Positions 62,618 to 64,000 of a stretch of 64,000 nucleotides of DNA are shown here, one piece after another. A model generated the notes under the pieces. The model did no database searches and was not told where the DNA came from. It saw only the letters and a program-made list of their open reading frames with translations. Position 1 is the first letter of the stretch, and every line of letters begins with the position of its first letter. Both the position numbers and the translations under genes were made by a program. The stretch comes from Clostridia bacterium. Lineage in GTDB: Bacteria > Bacillota > Clostridia > Oscillospirales > Acutalibacteraceae. Where the stretch lies: positions 1-64,000 of the forward strand of contig JAFTYU010000021.1 in the NCBI GenBank assembly GCA_017461235.1. The letters are read 5' to 3'.

Positions 62618-63304
62618 ATGATTAATAATTCTGAAAGAACTCTCATAATTTCTGAACTTATTGAAAAAGGTGTTCAAATCCCTTGTCCCGACGGCGTAAT
62701 TATTGAAAAAACGGTTGAAATAAAAAGCGGTACTGTCATTATGCCCAACACCGTAATAATGGGTAATGTTAAAATCGGTGGTGACTGTGTTATCGGTCCT
62801 AACTCATATATCGTTGACACTGTTATCGGCGATAACACAAAGCTCAACAATACGCAAAGCTATAATTCGGTTATCGGCTCGGGCGTTACCGCCGGTCCTT
62901 TTGTTCATATACGTCCTAACTGCAACATTGCCGACAATGTTCATATAGGCAACTTTGTTGAAGTTAAAAACTCAACCGTCGACGCAGGCTCGAAGCTTCC
63001 CCATCTTCTTTACGTCGGTGACTCTGACGTAGGCAAAGACGTTAACTTCGGTTGCGGTTGTGTTACAGTTAATTACGACGGCAGAAATAAATCACGCACA
63101 GTGGTTAAGGACGGTGCATTCATAGGTTGTAACACAAACCTTGTTGCACCCGTAACAGTCGGCGAAAATGCTTTTACCGCCGCAGGCTCAACAATTACAG
63201 AAGATGTACCCGACAATGCGCTTGCCGTCGCAAGAAATCGTCAGGTAGTTAAAAATGATTGGGTAAATATCAAAAAGCCCTACAAAAGACAGCACACAAA
63301 ATAA
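62618..63304 (+). CDS. Stand-alone GlmU C-terminal (acetyltransferase) domain protein
   Basis: 228 residues of left-handed beta-helix. GNVKIGGDCVIGPNSYI, FVHIRPNCNIADNVHIGNFV, EVKNSTVDAGSKLPHLLYVG (with the His matching GlmU's catalytic His), NYDGRNKSRTVV and GCNTNLVAPVTVGENA align with the glucosamine-1-phosphate N-acetyltransferase half of GlmU. The N-terminal uridyltransferase half is absent; the ATG at 62618 with AAAGGAG is a real start. It occupies the place before pth and mfd where Firmicutes often carry full glmU. GlcN-1-P acetylation for peptidoglycan is likely; the uridylyl step must come from elsewhere. Confidence 0.85.
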   Translation: MINNSERTLIISELIEKGVQIPCPDGVIIEKTVEIKSGTVIMPNTVIMGNVKIGGDCVIGPNSYIVDTVIGDNTKLNNTQSYNSVIGSGVTAGPFVHIRPNCNIADNVHIGNFVEVKNSTVDAGSKLPHLLYVGDSDVGKDVNFGCGCVTVNYDGRNKSRTVVKDGAFIGCNTNLVAPVTVGENAFTAAGSTITEDVPDNALAVARNRQVVKNDWVNIKKPYKRQHTK

Positions 63305-63305
63305 T

Positions 63306-63917
63306 ATGGCTATTTTTAATAAATTTAAAAATTCAAACTCTTCATCCACATACGATTATCTTGTTGTGGGATTAGGAAATCCCGGCGCAAAGTATGAAAC
63401 AACCCGTCACAACGCCGGTTTTCTTTGCGTGACTAAATTAGAAGATGATTATGGGTTTAAGGCTAAAAAATTAAAATTCCACTCCCTTATCGGTGACACT
63501 AAAATCGCAGGCAAAAAGGTGCTTGTTATGAAACCGCAGACAATGATGAACAATAGCGGTATCGCCGTGAGTGAGTGCGCCAAATTTTATAAAATCCCCG
63601 TTGAAAATATTATTGTTATTTTTGACGATATATCCTTAGAGCCCGGCAAATTGCGCATAAAACGCAAAGGCAGCGCAGGTGGACACAACGGCATAAAAAG
63701 CATCATTGCCCATCTTGGCAGCGAAAACTTCCCGCGTATCAAATTAGGTGTAGGCAAAAAGCCCCATCCCGAATACGATCTGGCGGATTGGGTACTCGCC
63801 AATTTCCCTAAAAATGATATACCGCTTGTGCGTGATGCTATCACTTCAGCATCGGCGGCACTTGAATATATGATAAAAGGCGATATTGACGGAGCAATGT
63901 CAAAATACAACAGTTGA
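63306..63917 (+). CDS. pth: Peptidyl-tRNA hydrolase
   Basis: A 203-residue esterase that releases peptides from peptidyl-tRNA. VVGLGNPGAKYETTRHNAGF (residues 19-38) includes the catalytic His; KPQTMMNNSG, FDDISLEPGKLRIK (catalytic Asp) and GSAGGHNGIKSI complete the family set. About 15 residues precede the usual N-terminus. No clear ribosome site; the ATG lies one base after the previous stop, suggesting coupling. Confidence 0.97.
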   Translation: MAIFNKFKNSNSSSTYDYLVVGLGNPGAKYETTRHNAGFLCVTKLEDDYGFKAKKLKFHSLIGDTKIAGKKVLVMKPQTMMNNSGIAVSECAKFYKIPVENIIVIFDDISLEPGKLRIKRKGSAGGHNGIKSIIAHLGSENFPRIKLGVGKKPHPEYDLADWVLANFPKNDIPLVRDAITSASAALEYMIKGDIDGAMSKYNS

Positions 63918-63924
63918 GGTATTT

Positions 63925-64000
63925 ATGTCCTGTTACTCGAAGCTTTTAAAAAACTCTGCTCAATATAACGATGTGTTGCGCTACGTGCAAACAGGTCTTG
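63925..64000 (+). CDS. mfd: Transcription-repair coupling factor, first 25 codons (truncated by window)
   Basis: ATG 63925, 7 bases after pth's TGA with GAGGTATTT upstream; reads MSCYSKLLKNSAQYNDVLRY to the window edge. The position directly after pth matches mfd in most Firmicutes and the N-terminal helix pattern fits, but too little is visible for domain proof. Confidence 0.6.
   Translation, partial: MSCYSKLLKNSAQYNDVLRYVQTGL

Overview
The window looks like a chromosome segment from an anaerobic gut Clostridia (Oscillospiraceae/Ruminococcaceae-like). The evidence is an electron-bifurcating [FeFe]-hydrogenase operon, strong AGGAGG-type ribosome sites, TTGACA/TATAAT promoters, a hexuronate and mannoside catabolic repertoire, many secreted fibronectin-III proteins, and a pth-mfd block in the usual Firmicutes order. 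No species can be assigned from sequence alone.

Layout. 1-3103 (minus): hydrogenase/NADH-dehydrogenase subunits (NuoE-like, lone ATPase, HndB-like ferredoxin, NuoF-like), truncated at the window start. 3421-6597 (plus, divergent): a redox-signalling set made of two DRTGG proteins, an RsbW-like ATPase, a sensory-type [FeFe]-hydrogenase homologue and a PHP phosphoesterase, followed by a sugar:cation symporter. 8403-17805 (minus): three giant secreted cohesin-like/FN3 proteins. 18005-24556: flavodoxin-like protein, phosphoesterases, a sugar isomerase, and uxaB-uxaA for hexuronate breakdown. 24732-33557 (minus): a cluster with two B12-binding radical SAM enzymes, a nucleotidyltransferase, a polyprenyl-phosphate-type glycosyltransferase, two membrane proteins and an adenosine-type deaminase, with a purine nucleoside phosphorylase just upstream.

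33727-36142 is the most unusual stretch: an intact tRNA-Ala(GGC) and two displaced tRNA-Ala 3' copies, each followed by its own terminator. They alternate with barstar-like immunity genes, a complete barnase-like nuclease, the stump of a second one, and two arrays of small hairpins separated by constant linkers. The remnant of a large serine recombinase lies at the outer edge. A third hairpin array with a different linker lies at 51048-51199, beside an XRE regulator/FN3 gene pair flanked by inverted repeats.

36388-50929: a secreted lipase-like protein, GDPD, metallophosphoesterases, MgtE (preceded by a 33-codon leader ORF and an attenuator-like hairpin), a secreted small protein, two xylose-isomerase-like enzymes with a Gfo/Idh dehydrogenase, and a GH38 alpha-mannosidase. 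53771-63917 (plus): a second GPH symporter, a HAD phosphatase, a second GH38 with an altered nucleophile loop, endonuclease III, a peptide-binding lipoprotein, VanZ, a stand-alone GlmU acetyltransferase half, pth and the start of mfd.

Inferred joint roles: import and dismantling of mannosides and hexuronates, H2 metabolism with an associated sensor module, and surface display. The radical SAM cluster appears paired with enzymes that could clear its nucleoside by-products.
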